Shown here piece by piece: positions 27,241 to 35,285 of a stretch of DNA of 64,000 bases. The notes below the pieces were generated by a model, which was not told where the DNA came from, did not search any database, and saw only the letters and a list, made by a program, of their open reading frames with translations. Each line of letters starts with the position of its first letter. Positions within the stretch are counted from its first letter, which is position 1. Both the position numbers and the translations under genes were made by a program. The DNA is taken from positions 186,001 to 250,000 of the forward strand of contig CANMQX010000005.1 of assembly GCA_947500135.1 (NCBI GenBank), given 5' to 3'. The stretch is from an uncultured Paracoccaceae bacterium. Lineage in GTDB: Bacteria > Pseudomonadota > Alphaproteobacteria > Rhodobacterales > Rhodobacteraceae.

Positions 27241-28119
27241 ATGTCTGTCGCCACACGCCGCCCGCTGAACGTCCGTTTCCTCGCCACCAGTTTTCTGGTG
27301 CTTTGGCTGATCATGGCCGCCTTCCCTTTCCTTTGGACTCTCTGGGGGTCGTTCAAGGTCGAAGGTGACTTCTTTTCCAAGGCGGATTGGGCTAATTCGC
27401 TGTTTGGCACGCTGACCCGTGTCGAAACCGGCGGCGCCTTTACCGGGGACGGGTATTATGGGGCTTGGATACAAGAAGAGTTCTGGCGCGCCGCACTGAA
27501 CACGGTGATCGTCTGCTTTTTCGTTGTCACCATCTCGCTCACCTGCGGGACGCTGGCAGGTTATGCCCTGTCCCGTTCCACCTATCGCTATGCGTTCTGG
27601 CTGCTGCTTTTCGCGCTGATCTTTCGGGCGATGCCGCCGATCACGCTGGTTTCGGGCTATCTGCTACCGTTTTTTGAATGGAACCTTTGGGGACATCTGT
27701 CGACCACCATCATCGTGCTTGTGGCGATCAACCAGCCCTTCACGCTGTGGATGCTGCATTCCTTCTTTAAAAACATCCCCAAGGATCTGGACGAAAGTGC
27801 GATGGTTGATGGCTGCACCCGGTTTCAGGCGTTCCGCCATGTGATCATCCCGGTCATGTGGCCGGGCGTAATCACCACGGGCCTCTTTTCCTTCCTGCTG
27901 GCCTTTAACGACTTCGCCACAACCACGATGCTGCTGTCCAAGGAAAACCACACGATGATCCCCAAGATCTTTAGCTTCCTGGGCACCACCCAGACCAAGG
28001 GCAATGTTATGTTTGCGGTGGCGGCGGTTGTATCTGTCACAGCACCGCTTTTCGTGATGATCCTGTTCTTCCAGCGCCAGATTGTATCCGGCCTGACCGC
28101 AGGGGCCGTTAAGGGATAA
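27241..28119 (+). CDS. ABC transporter permease, MalG type
   Basis: The 292-residue permease has six predicted helices and the EAA-loop motif DESAMVDGCTRFQAFRHVIIP near residue 185. It forms the channel with the MalF-type partner. The start at 27241 is the ATG after the upstream stop; a longer frame at 27166 overlaps the upstream gene. A tandem SnoaL gene follows 2 bp after its stop. Confidence 0.94.
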   Translation: MSVATRRPLNVRFLATSFLVLWLIMAAFPFLWTLWGSFKVEGDFFSKADWANSLFGTLTRVETGGAFTGDGYYGAWIQEEFWRAALNTVIVCFFVVTISLTCGTLAGYALSRSTYRYAFWLLLFALIFRAMPPITLVSGYLLPFFEWNLWGHLSTTIIVLVAINQPFTLWMLHSFFKNIPKDLDESAMVDGCTRFQAFRHVIIPVMWPGVITTGLFSFLLAFNDFATTTMLLSKENHTMIPKIFSFLGTTQTKGNVMFAVAAVVSVTAPLFVMILFFQRQIVSGLTAGAVKG

Positions 28120-28121
28120 AC

Positions 28122-29111
28122 ATGAGTTTCCAAGCTGAAAAGGCGCTGGTGCACGCCCATTATGATGCGCTGGCCAAGGCCACGCCTGACAATGTCGCGG
28201 CGGTTCTGGCCGAACGGACAAGCCCCGACTGGCACTGGCGCGGCATGCACCCGTTTTACGAACAACACGGCGCGCAGGCCGTGGCAGACAGTTTCTGGTC
28301 ACCCTTCCTGACCGCCATGTCACCGGTGCAGCGGCGGCAGGATATCTTTATCGCGGGCCGCAATGAGATTGACGGGTTTCAGTCGGTCTGGGTGATCTCC
28401 ATGGGGCATCTGATGGGCCTCTTTGATGCGCCTTTTCTGGGGATCAAGCCAAACCGCCGCATCGCGATGCTGCGCTATGCCGAATTCAACAAGGTCGTGG
28501 ATGGCAAGATTGTCGAAACCGCCCTGTTCTGCGATCTGATCCACCTGATGCGGCAGGCGGGCCAATACCCCCTGCCCCCGCAAACCGGCATGCATCTGGT
28601 CCAGCCGGGCCCGGCCACCCATGACGGCTTGCTGTTTGATGATGCGGACCCCGCCGATAGCGACAAGACCCTTGCCCTGATCAGCACGATGATCGGCGAT
28701 ATCAACGCCCATCAGAAATACAGCACCCCGCAACAGGAACTGGCGCAATGCTGGCATGACGACATGATCTGGTGGGGGCCAGAGGGGATCGGTGCGACCT
28801 ACACAATCGACCGTTACATTGAACAACATCAAGGTCCGTTCCGCACCCAGATCAAGGACCGGGTCTATAACGGCCATATCTGCCGGATGGCCGAGGGGGA
28901 TTTTGGTGGTTTCTTTGGCTGGGCCAATCTGACGGTCACCAATGCGGGCGGATATTTGGGCATGCCCGCCGGCGAACCGGCTGAGATGCGGGTGGTCGAT
29001 ATGTACCGCCGGGACGGGGACAAGCTGGCCGAGAACTGGATTTTCATCGACATCCTGCATTTTCTGGCAATGCAGGGGAACGATGTTCTGGGCCGCATGA
29101 AAGCGCTCTAA
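28122..29111 (+). CDS. Tandem SnoaL-like (NTF2-fold) protein, transporter-linked
   Basis: The 329-residue protein has two SnoaL-like domains (about 1-160 and 180-325). The second ends with LAENWIFIDILHFLAMQG, the classic closing strand of the family; the first shows SPDWHWRGMHPFYEQHG and GKIVETALFCDLIHLMRQAG. The length and layout match the minus-strand protein at 18896, which suggests a pair that acts in one pathway or as a complex. It starts 2 bp after the permease stop, so it is part of the transporter operon. Its 3' end overlaps by 4 bp a convergent regulator gene. Confidence 0.8.
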   Translation: MSFQAEKALVHAHYDALAKATPDNVAAVLAERTSPDWHWRGMHPFYEQHGAQAVADSFWSPFLTAMSPVQRRQDIFIAGRNEIDGFQSVWVISMGHLMGLFDAPFLGIKPNRRIAMLRYAEFNKVVDGKIVETALFCDLIHLMRQAGQYPLPPQTGMHLVQPGPATHDGLLFDDADPADSDKTLALISTMIGDINAHQKYSTPQQELAQCWHDDMIWWGPEGIGATYTIDRYIEQHQGPFRTQIKDRVYNGHICRMAEGDFGGFFGWANLTVTNAGGYLGMPAGEPAEMRVVDMYRRDGDKLAENWIFIDILHFLAMQGNDVLGRMKAL

Positions 29112-29722
29112 TCCACAAACCGATACGCTGAGATATTGATATCGCCGCTCTCTGCCAGCGCGAATTCCGCATCCGTCCGCGCATCCATCACAAACCAGCC
29201 ATCACGCGCCAGCCGCATCGCCACCGGATGCACCACCTGCGCACCCGCACCGCTCGCCCTGATCCGCACAATCCGCCCATCGCGCACCGCATCGGCAAAG
29301 GCGGCAACGCGTGGGTCCTCACCCGGATCATCGCCCGCGATACGGAACTTACCCATCGCCCTTTGGGTCACATCACGCACCTTGTCGGGAAAGCTTTCAA
29401 CCAGCTTCGCCTTGGCCCGCCGCGCGGCATCCGCCATGCCTAGCTGCCCCAGCGCAGGCAGGTCAGCACTCAGCAAAACGCCCAGCGCCTCCGCCTCATC
29501 CTGATCAAGGCCCGTCAGCCGGGTGCGGTAATTGAACCCCAACTCGATCCCGCCCTGATTGCCCTGAAACACGATAATCGGCAGACCCGCCTCTGTCATC
29601 GCATCCACATCGCGCAGAATGGTGCGGGGTGTCACCTCCAGCTCTGCCGCCAACTGGGCAGAGGTCAACCGGCCGCGGTTTTGGAGTAATAGCAGAATTT
29701 GCAACAGACGGGATGCGCGCAA
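29108..29722 (-). CDS. HTH transcriptional regulator, YafY/WYL-related
   Basis: The 204-residue protein begins with an HTH_11 domain (RLLQILLLLQNRGRLTSAQLAAELEVTPRTILRD in part: LAAELEVTPRTILRDVDAM) and continues with a WYL-type ligand region shorter than in full YafY proteins. The start is TTG with GAGAG upstream. A perfect palindrome, ATGACAT-AAG-ATGTCAT, lies 16-32 bp upstream, so it probably represses itself and the divergent SRPBCC gene. Confidence 0.83.
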   Translation of the reverse strand: MRASRLLQILLLLQNRGRLTSAQLAAELEVTPRTILRDVDAMTEAGLPIIVFQGNQGGIELGFNYRTRLTGLDQDEAEALGVLLSADLPALGQLGMADAARRAKAKLVESFPDKVRDVTQRAMGKFRIAGDDPGEDPRVAAFADAVRDGRIVRIRASGAGAQVVHPVAMRLARDGWFVMDARTDAEFALAESGDINISAYRFVD

Positions 29723-29737
29723 AACACTCTCTCAAAC

Positions 29738-29754
29738 ATGACATAAGATGTCAT
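29738..29754. promoter_or_regulatory. Palindromic operator between divergent regulator and SRPBCC genes
   Basis: Perfect 7-bp arms ATGACAT and ATGTCAT are separated by AAG. The position, between two divergent start codons and touching an AT-rich -10-like stretch (CATATAAAG), fits a site for the adjacent regulator. Confidence 0.75.
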
Positions 29755-29797
29755 ATAAAGGTTGCTAAGCCGGGCCGTGTCAAGACAAGGAGCTTTC

Positions 29798-30220
29798 ATG
29801 ACACCCTATCACGTCACCCGCGATATCGCGGCCGCGCCCGGTAAAATCTGGTCTATTCTGACCGACGCTACAAAACTGTCAGACGGGACGTTCAGCATCA
29901 TCAAGATCGACGGGCAAATCGCGCCTGGCCAGTCCTTCAAACTGTGGTCCGAGGTTGACCCCAAAAGGTCGTTTCCGATCAAGGTTGCCGTGTTTGAGCC
30001 CGAAAAGCGCATGGAATGGCATGGCGGCATGCCGCTTGGGTTGTTTCTGGGCAACCGACAATTCATCCTGACAGCAGCAGGCAGCGGCACGCGATTCCAG
30101 ATGCAGGAAACCTATTCAGGGCCGCTAAAAGGTCTGATCACGCGGTTCATTCCAGACATGCAGCCAAGCTATGATAAATTTGCAGATGCATTGAAAACAG
30201 CGGCAGAGGGCACAGTATGA
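29798..30220 (+). CDS. SRPBCC (START/Bet v1-fold) protein
   Basis: The 140-residue protein has the SRPBCC helix-grip pattern: HVTRDIAAAPGKIWSILTDATK at the N terminus, MEWHGGMPLG in the middle, and a long C-terminal helix. Such proteins bind hydrophobic ligands; function is not predictable. It is divergent from the YafY/WYL-related regulator, the usual setting of this family, and overlaps the next gene by 4 bp. Confidence 0.82.
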   Translation: MTPYHVTRDIAAAPGKIWSILTDATKLSDGTFSIIKIDGQIAPGQSFKLWSEVDPKRSFPIKVAVFEPEKRMEWHGGMPLGLFLGNRQFILTAAGSGTRFQMQETYSGPLKGLITRFIPDMQPSYDKFADALKTAAEGTV

Positions 30221-30633
30221 ACCGGATCACGTATGGGATGGGGGTCGCAGGCGATCCGTGGATTTTGAAAACACCACCACAAGGCTCTGATTTTGAGGTC
30301 TGGAAGGATGAGGCGGCTGATCCGCCTGCATTGATCGTGCAAGTGGGCAAGACACGGCTGTCCTATCAGTTGCGCGCTATTGAAGATACCCACGCGATGC
30401 TGAAAATGCATGGCGATTGGATGCCACTGGGCAACGCCGATGAAGGCAAACCAGTGAAGGAAGGCACGCTCGAACACTGGGCGCGCAGCAAAGATAACCC
30501 GGTTGGCGGTTATTACGGGCTGCGCAAAGGCTATCGGGGTCGGTTCGCCAACTACGTCTCGCCCGTGCTGGAAATGCTGGGGCTGGTGGAGTTGGAACAT
30601 AATGCGCGGAACAATCGGCTGCGGGCGAAGTAG
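30217..30633 (+). CDS. Conserved hypothetical cytoplasmic protein
   Basis: The 138-residue protein has no signal peptide or membrane helix and no motif I can name. It contains the basic stretch GLRKGYRGRFANYVSPVLEM and ends with NARNNRLRAK, which hints at a nucleic-acid-binding C terminus, but that is only a guess. The start overlaps the SRPBCC stop (ATGA), so it is the second gene of that operon. Two palindromes follow its stop. Confidence 0.65.
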   Translation: MNRITYGMGVAGDPWILKTPPQGSDFEVWKDEAADPPALIVQVGKTRLSYQLRAIEDTHAMLKMHGDWMPLGNADEGKPVKEGTLEHWARSKDNPVGGYYGLRKGYRGRFANYVSPVLEMLGLVELEHNARNNRLRAK

Positions 30634-30634
30634 A

Positions 30635-30656
30635 CAGATTTTTAGCTAAAAATCTG
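30635..30656. terminator. A/T-armed palindrome after convergent gene pair, copy A
   Basis: A perfect 22-bp palindrome with arms CAGATTTTTAG and CTAAAAATCTG begins 2 bp after the plus-strand stop. The CAGATTTTT arm matches the hairpins downstream of apt. It is a likely terminator. Confidence 0.75.
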
Positions 30657-30663
30657 GCGGCGG

Positions 30664-30690
30664 GAAAAATCTTCGTAACGAAGATTTTTC
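30664..30690. terminator. A/T-armed hairpin, copy B
   Basis: Arms GAAAAATCTTCGT and ACGAAGATTTTTC are separated by one base. It ends on the first base of the minus-strand stop codon at 30690-30692 and probably terminates that gene. Confidence 0.75.
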
Positions 30691-31355
30691 TACCCCGCAT
30701 CCGCAATGACAAGCCGGGCCGCCACGGTTCCAACCCCATATTCGCAGGTTCCGACATCTATGCATAAATCGTCCGTGCCGTGGCTTTGCGATAGCCAAAT
30801 ACGCAACACACCCACCGCTTCCTGCGTCGCAGATAGCAGCGGATCGGCGTAATAAGTGACGCCGAAGGCCCGTTCCGGCCCCATCAGGATCGCATGATAA
30901 TCCATCTTAAAGCCCCGTGTGGTTGGGATAGTTTCAGTCGTAAAGACCTGGCGATAGGTCGTCGACCCGTCCTGATCAATTTCAACGGTGATCTGCCCGG
31001 ACACCGGCAGAAAATGACGTTTCAAACGGCATCCGGTAACATCAATCGCAACCCTGCTTTGAAACGCGGGCGTGGTGGCCGTTCTTTCCGTCATAACACC
31101 ACGACGGACCACCGGGCCGGTTTGATGAACCGTACCACGCATGTCAGTTTCTGGAGTCGTAATCACCTGGATCAAGGCGGGTGCGAAACTTGCAGGGCAG
31201 GTTATGTCATTGCCCGTTGCTGGTCGCATCGTCGCTTCTGCATCAAAGGAAATGTTCAACATCCCACTGGGTTCTTGCGCAAGAACGTCAGTGGGATGAA
31301 CCAGCAATGCAGCGCCTAGCACACGGGCAAAGATGGCATGGCGGGCACCCATCAA
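30690..31355 (-). CDS. Exported hypothetical protein
   Basis: The 221-residue protein has a signal peptide (FARVLGAALLVHPTDVLA, cut near residue 26). The mature part is beta-rich by appearance and contains four Cys (ITCPAS, VTGCRLK, DDLCIDVGTCEYG) that could form two disulphides. I do not recognise the family. It overlaps the next gene upstream by 4 bp and is likely its partner in the periplasm. Confidence 0.6.
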   Translation of the reverse strand: MMGARHAIFARVLGAALLVHPTDVLAQEPSGMLNISFDAEATMRPATGNDITCPASFAPALIQVITTPETDMRGTVHQTGPVVRRGVMTERTATTPAFQSRVAIDVTGCRLKRHFLPVSGQITVEIDQDGSTTYRQVFTTETIPTTRGFKMDYHAILMGPERAFGVTYYADPLLSATQEAVGVLRIWLSQSHGTDDLCIDVGTCEYGVGTVAARLVIADAG

Positions 31356-32041
31356 TCATCAGCCCCTTTTTGAACATTGATTGTCATATCGAACATGGTG
31401 ATATCAGCATCCAACAAACCACCATCAATGGTTTCGACAAACCCGTTCTCATGCAAACCCAATGATATACTAATTTGGCCAACCGTGTTTCCCAAATAGG
31501 AATAGCGCGCCGAAAACGTGTCGTCCCGCTGGTTCCATTTTTGCCCGACATAGGTGATTTGAATATCATTTGCATCTTCAGGTGTTCTGGTGCCGGACAG
31601 TGCGACGGGCAAATCACCAATGTGTCCAAGCAATTCATAATCAACCGCGATGATGTCGATGAAACCTTCGTAATCGCATAGTTGAAAAAACACGTCCAAT
31701 TGCAAGTCGGCCTCAGATCGATGCAAGGCTTCGCGCTCAAACTGACGTCTCTGCGTTTGGGTCTCCGCCTGATTTGCACGGCGGACGACGATATTTCTGG
31801 CCTGCGCTGCAGCATCAGGGAAAAACCGTTCGTCGACCCAATTGGCGATCAGCGGCTGGCTGGCCGACAGTGTTGCTGGCGTGAAAGGCGGGTCGCACTG
31901 CCAGGATGCCTTATCCGGATAGGCCAGTGTCGCCTCTTGCACGTCAGACCTTTCGACACCAAGGCGCAGTTTTGGATTATCGGCCCATAGGATATGCGGA
32001 AAGACCAGACAGACCCACAGCAGGACAAGTCTGCGTATCAT
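31352..32041 (-). CDS. Exported hypothetical protein
   Basis: The 229-residue protein starts with a clear signal peptide (MIRRLVLLWVCLVFPHILWA). The mature region has two Cys (WQCDPPF, QLCDYEG) and a basic-acidic stretch near residue 110. No family is recognised. It begins 4 bp after the RimJ-type acetyltransferase stop and overlaps the following exported gene, so the two exported proteins form a pair of unknown role. The longer frame opening at 32248 would overlap the acetyltransferase gene and is not used. Confidence 0.62.
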   Translation of the reverse strand: MIRRLVLLWVCLVFPHILWADNPKLRLGVERSDVQEATLAYPDKASWQCDPPFTPATLSASQPLIANWVDERFFPDAAAQARNIVVRRANQAETQTQRRQFEREALHRSEADLQLDVFFQLCDYEGFIDIIAVDYELLGHIGDLPVALSGTRTPEDANDIQITYVGQKWNQRDDTFSARYSYLGNTVGQISISLGLHENGFVETIDGGLLDADITMFDMTINVQKGADD

Positions 32042-32045
32042 TCCG

Positions 32046-32630
32046 CTACCCCACATCCGTTTTGCCACGCCGGTCATGGCGCAGATTGGCGTAGAGGACG
32101 TGATTGCGCCAGCGCCCGTTGATCTGCAGATAGCTTTGCGCCACGCCTTCGTATTTGTAGCCGCATTTTTCCAGCAATCGGCGGGATGCATCGTTTTCCG
32201 GCAGGCACCCAGCCTCCATCCGGCTGATATCCAGCACCGTGAACGCATGGTGGACGACCGCCTTGATCGCCTCTTTCATATAGCCTTGGCGGGCAAAGGG
32301 CGCCCCGATCCAATACCCCGTAGTCCCAGCCTGCGCCGGACCGCGGCGGATATTATCCAGCGTGATCGCACCCAGCAGCATGTCATCGGACCGCCGCAGC
32401 AAAAACAGCGGCACTGCAGTGCCGTTGGCAATAGATCGCTGCGCCCAATAGACCCGGTTGGTGAAAGCTTTGCGCGTCAGATGATCCTGCGCCCAGGTCG
32501 GCTCCCATTGTTTGAGAAAGCTCTCACTGTCACGGCGCAACGCTGTCCAGGCCCGGAAATCCCCATGGATCGGCGGGCGCAGCGTCAACCGCTCGGTTTC
32601 GATGCGGACCTTCTTTTTGGTCCCCAGCAT
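32046..32630 (-). CDS. RimJ/RimL-type GNAT N-acetyltransferase
   Basis: The 194-residue protein shows ETERLTLRPPIHGDFRAW at the start and the acetyl-CoA region TGYWIGAPFARQGYMKEAIKAV near residue 110, followed by LPENDASRRLLEKCGYKYEG. This is the RimJ/RimL pattern, which acetylates N-terminal amino groups of ribosomal or other proteins; the target is not known here. It overlaps the M16 peptidase stop by one base (TGATG). Confidence 0.9.
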   Translation of the reverse strand: MLGTKKKVRIETERLTLRPPIHGDFRAWTALRRDSESFLKQWEPTWAQDHLTRKAFTNRVYWAQRSIANGTAVPLFLLRRSDDMLLGAITLDNIRRGPAQAGTTGYWIGAPFARQGYMKEAIKAVVHHAFTVLDISRMEAGCLPENDASRRLLEKCGYKYEGVAQSYLQINGRWRNHVLYANLRHDRRGKTDVG

Positions 32631-33898
32631 CAGGCAGCAAGCCGGGCCTTTAACGCATCCAGCGTCGGTGCCGCCTCTGCCGGACCATAAAGCGCCATGG
32701 CGGTTCCCGCCTGCCCGGCCATCTGCCCGGCAAAGGCTTTGACATCGCCTGTCGTCACGGCATCGATCCGCTCAACCGTTTCGTCGATGGTCGGAATGCG
32801 GTCCCAGATCGACAAAAGGCGGGCCAGACGTTCGGCCCGGTTGGACGGGCTTTCCAGCCCCATCAACAGCCCGGCTTTCATCTGGGCACGCGCACGCGCC
32901 ACCTCTTCGGCGGTCATATCGTCGCCTGCCCGCTTCATCTCATCAATGGTGATATTTGCCAGCTGGGCAATCTGTTCGGCACTGGTGCCCGCATAGATCG
33001 TCGTCAGACCGGTATCCTCATAGGCACCGGCCTGCGCAAAGATGGAATAGCACAGCCCGCGATTTTCCCGCACTTCCTGAAACAGGCGCGACGACATGCC
33101 CCCGCCCATGACGCTGGCATAAATCTGGGCCGTGTAAATCGCAGGATCGCGATAGGTCGGTCCCTCCAGCGCCAGCGCAAAATGCACTTGTTCCAACGCC
33201 TTGTTCTCGCGCCGTTCACCGCCGCCAAAGCTGGCGACCTGCATCAGTTCGGGCGCGCGGGCGACGGCGGGCAAATGCCCAAACAGCGCCTCTGCCTGCG
33301 CGACAATGGATGCGTGATCCACCGCACCAGCGGCGGCAAGGATCATCTGGTTGGGCCCATAATGCTCGCCCACAAACCCTTGCAAATCATCACGGGAAAA
33401 CGCGCTGACCCGTTCGGTTGGGCCAAGGATCGTGCGCCCCAATGCCTGATCGGGGTAAGCCACCTCTTGCAGCCAGTCAAAGATGATATCATCCGGCGTA
33501 TCCAGCGCCTGCCCGATCTCCTGCAGGATCACGCCGCGTTCGACCTCAATCTCGGCAGGGTCAAAAACCGGGTTCAGCAGGATATCCGCGATCACATCAA
33601 GGCCCAATGCGACGTCGTCTTCCAGCACGCGGGCGTAATAAGCGGTCATTTCGCGGCTGGTATAGGCGTTGATATAGCCGCCCACATCTTCGATACTTTC
33701 GGCGATCTGCAAAGCGCTGCGCGTCTTGGTCCCCTTGAACGCCATATGTTCCAGGAAATGGGCGATCCCGTTCTGTTCAACCCGTTCGTGCCGCCCCCCG
33801 GCCTGTACCCAGACCCCGATACTGGATGATTTCAGCCCGGGCATATTTTCGGTAACAATTCGAAAACCGTTGGACAGCGTGTGTAGTTCAATCGTCAA
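32630..33898 (-). CDS. M16-family zinc peptidase (mitochondrial processing peptidase-like)
   Basis: The 422-residue protein has the inverted zinc motif HFLEH (47-51), a downstream Glu in the conserved VERGVILQE segment, and a second inactive M16 half. Bacterial members are close to the beta subunit of the mitochondrial processing peptidase; substrates are mostly unknown. It is directly adjacent to thrC, whose stop codon is next to its start, an arrangement common in alphaproteobacteria. Confidence 0.93.
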   Translation of the reverse strand: MTIELHTLSNGFRIVTENMPGLKSSSIGVWVQAGGRHERVEQNGIAHFLEHMAFKGTKTRSALQIAESIEDVGGYINAYTSREMTAYYARVLEDDVALGLDVIADILLNPVFDPAEIEVERGVILQEIGQALDTPDDIIFDWLQEVAYPDQALGRTILGPTERVSAFSRDDLQGFVGEHYGPNQMILAAAGAVDHASIVAQAEALFGHLPAVARAPELMQVASFGGGERRENKALEQVHFALALEGPTYRDPAIYTAQIYASVMGGGMSSRLFQEVRENRGLCYSIFAQAGAYEDTGLTTIYAGTSAEQIAQLANITIDEMKRAGDDMTAEEVARARAQMKAGLLMGLESPSNRAERLARLLSIWDRIPTIDETVERIDAVTTGDVKAFAGQMAGQAGTAMALYGPAEAAPTLDALKARLAA

Positions 33899-35281
33899 TT
33901 ATGTGATCCGTTCCCTGATGACAGCCTGAATGGCAGCCAATTCCCCTGCTACGCGCGTCACGCGCTCTGGTCGGTCATACAGGTCCGCCATGCGCGGGGG
34001 AAGGGGTGCCGCGACGCCAGAAGCTGCTTTCACGGCATCGGGGAACTTGGCGGGATGGGCCGTGGCAAGGGTGACCATGGGGGTTGTGCCCAGATGTGCC
34101 TCGGCCACATGCACGCCGACAGCCGTATGTGGGCACAGCAGCTCACCATGTTTTGCACGGTAGGATTTGATCGCGGCCTGCGTCTCTTCCTCGGACGCGC
34201 GGCCCGATTTAAACGTGTCCTTCAGCATCTGATAGGCGCCCTGACTGATCTGGAAACCACCCTGTTTCAGGTCGTCCATCTGCCCGGCCACCGCCGCCCC
34301 GTCCTGCCCGTAAGCGTCAAACAAGGCGCGCTCGAAGTTGGAGCTGACCTGAATATCCATGGACGGGCTGATCGTTGGGGTCACCCCTTCCTTGGTATAG
34401 GCGCCCGTTTCCAAGGTGCGATGCAGGATATCATTGCGGTTGGTCGCGACCACCAGATCGGCAATCGGCAGGCCTATCTGTTTGGCGATATAGCCCGCAA
34501 AGATATCCCCGAAATTGCCGGTGGGGACCGTAAAGCTCACCTGCCGGTGCGGCGCGCCCAGAGACACAGCAGAGGTGAAATAATAAACAACCTGCGCCAA
34601 TACCCGGCCCCAGTTGATCGAATTGACACCTGCCAGCTTCACCTCTTCACGGAAGGCAAAATCGTTGAACATGTCTTTGACCATGGCCTGACAATCATCA
34701 AAATCACCATCAACAGCCAGCGCATGCACGTTGGATTCCGTCGGGGTGGTCATCTGGCGGCGCTGCACTTCGGAAACCCGGCCATGGGGGTAGAGGATAA
34801 ACACATCCACCGCATCCAGCCCCCGAAACGCCTCAATCGCGGCAGAGCCCGTATCGCCGGATGTGGCCCCCACAATCGTCACCCGATCACCCGACCGGGA
34901 CAAAGCGGCCTGAAACATCTGCCCAATCAACTGCATGGCAAAGTCTTTGAAGGCCAGTGTCGGTCCGTGAAACAGTTCCAGCAGGAAATGGTTGCTGTCC
35001 AGCTGCACCAATGGGGCACGGGCGGCATGGCCGAAACCGGCATAGGCCTGGGCGATCAATTCGCGAAACTGCGCATCGCTGAACGTGTCGCCAATAAACG
35101 GGCGCATGACGTCATAGGCGACATCCTCATAGGATTTACCCGCCATCGCGGCGATCTGCGCATGGGTCAGGGTGGGGATTTCTTCGGGCACATAAAGCCC
35201 ACCATCGCGGGCTAGCCCGGTCAGCATGGCCTTCTCAAAACTCAATACAGGGGCAGTGCCACGGGTCGAAATATAGCGCAT
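33899..35281 (-). CDS. thrC: Threonine synthase
   Basis: The 460-residue PLP enzyme converts O-phosphohomoserine to threonine. The PLP lysine is Lys112 in HGPTLAFKDFAMQ, and the phosphate-binding region is GATSGDTGSAA near residue 140. Length agrees with the long bacterial form. It lies 4 bp after the SURF1 gene and abuts the M16 peptidase gene. Confidence 0.97.
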   Translation of the reverse strand: MRYISTRGTAPVLSFEKAMLTGLARDGGLYVPEEIPTLTHAQIAAMAGKSYEDVAYDVMRPFIGDTFSDAQFRELIAQAYAGFGHAARAPLVQLDSNHFLLELFHGPTLAFKDFAMQLIGQMFQAALSRSGDRVTIVGATSGDTGSAAIEAFRGLDAVDVFILYPHGRVSEVQRRQMTTPTESNVHALAVDGDFDDCQAMVKDMFNDFAFREEVKLAGVNSINWGRVLAQVVYYFTSAVSLGAPHRQVSFTVPTGNFGDIFAGYIAKQIGLPIADLVVATNRNDILHRTLETGAYTKEGVTPTISPSMDIQVSSNFERALFDAYGQDGAAVAGQMDDLKQGGFQISQGAYQMLKDTFKSGRASEEETQAAIKSYRAKHGELLCPHTAVGVHVAEAHLGTTPMVTLATAHPAKFPDAVKAASGVAAPLPPRMADLYDRPERVTRVAGELAAIQAVIRERIT

Positions 35282-35285
35282 CGGT

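Noticed and set aside
30217..30633. Gene of unknown function as part of a toxin-antitoxin module with the SRPBCC gene
   Set aside because: The SRPBCC/HTH neighbourhood is common without toxins and neither protein has a toxin motif.
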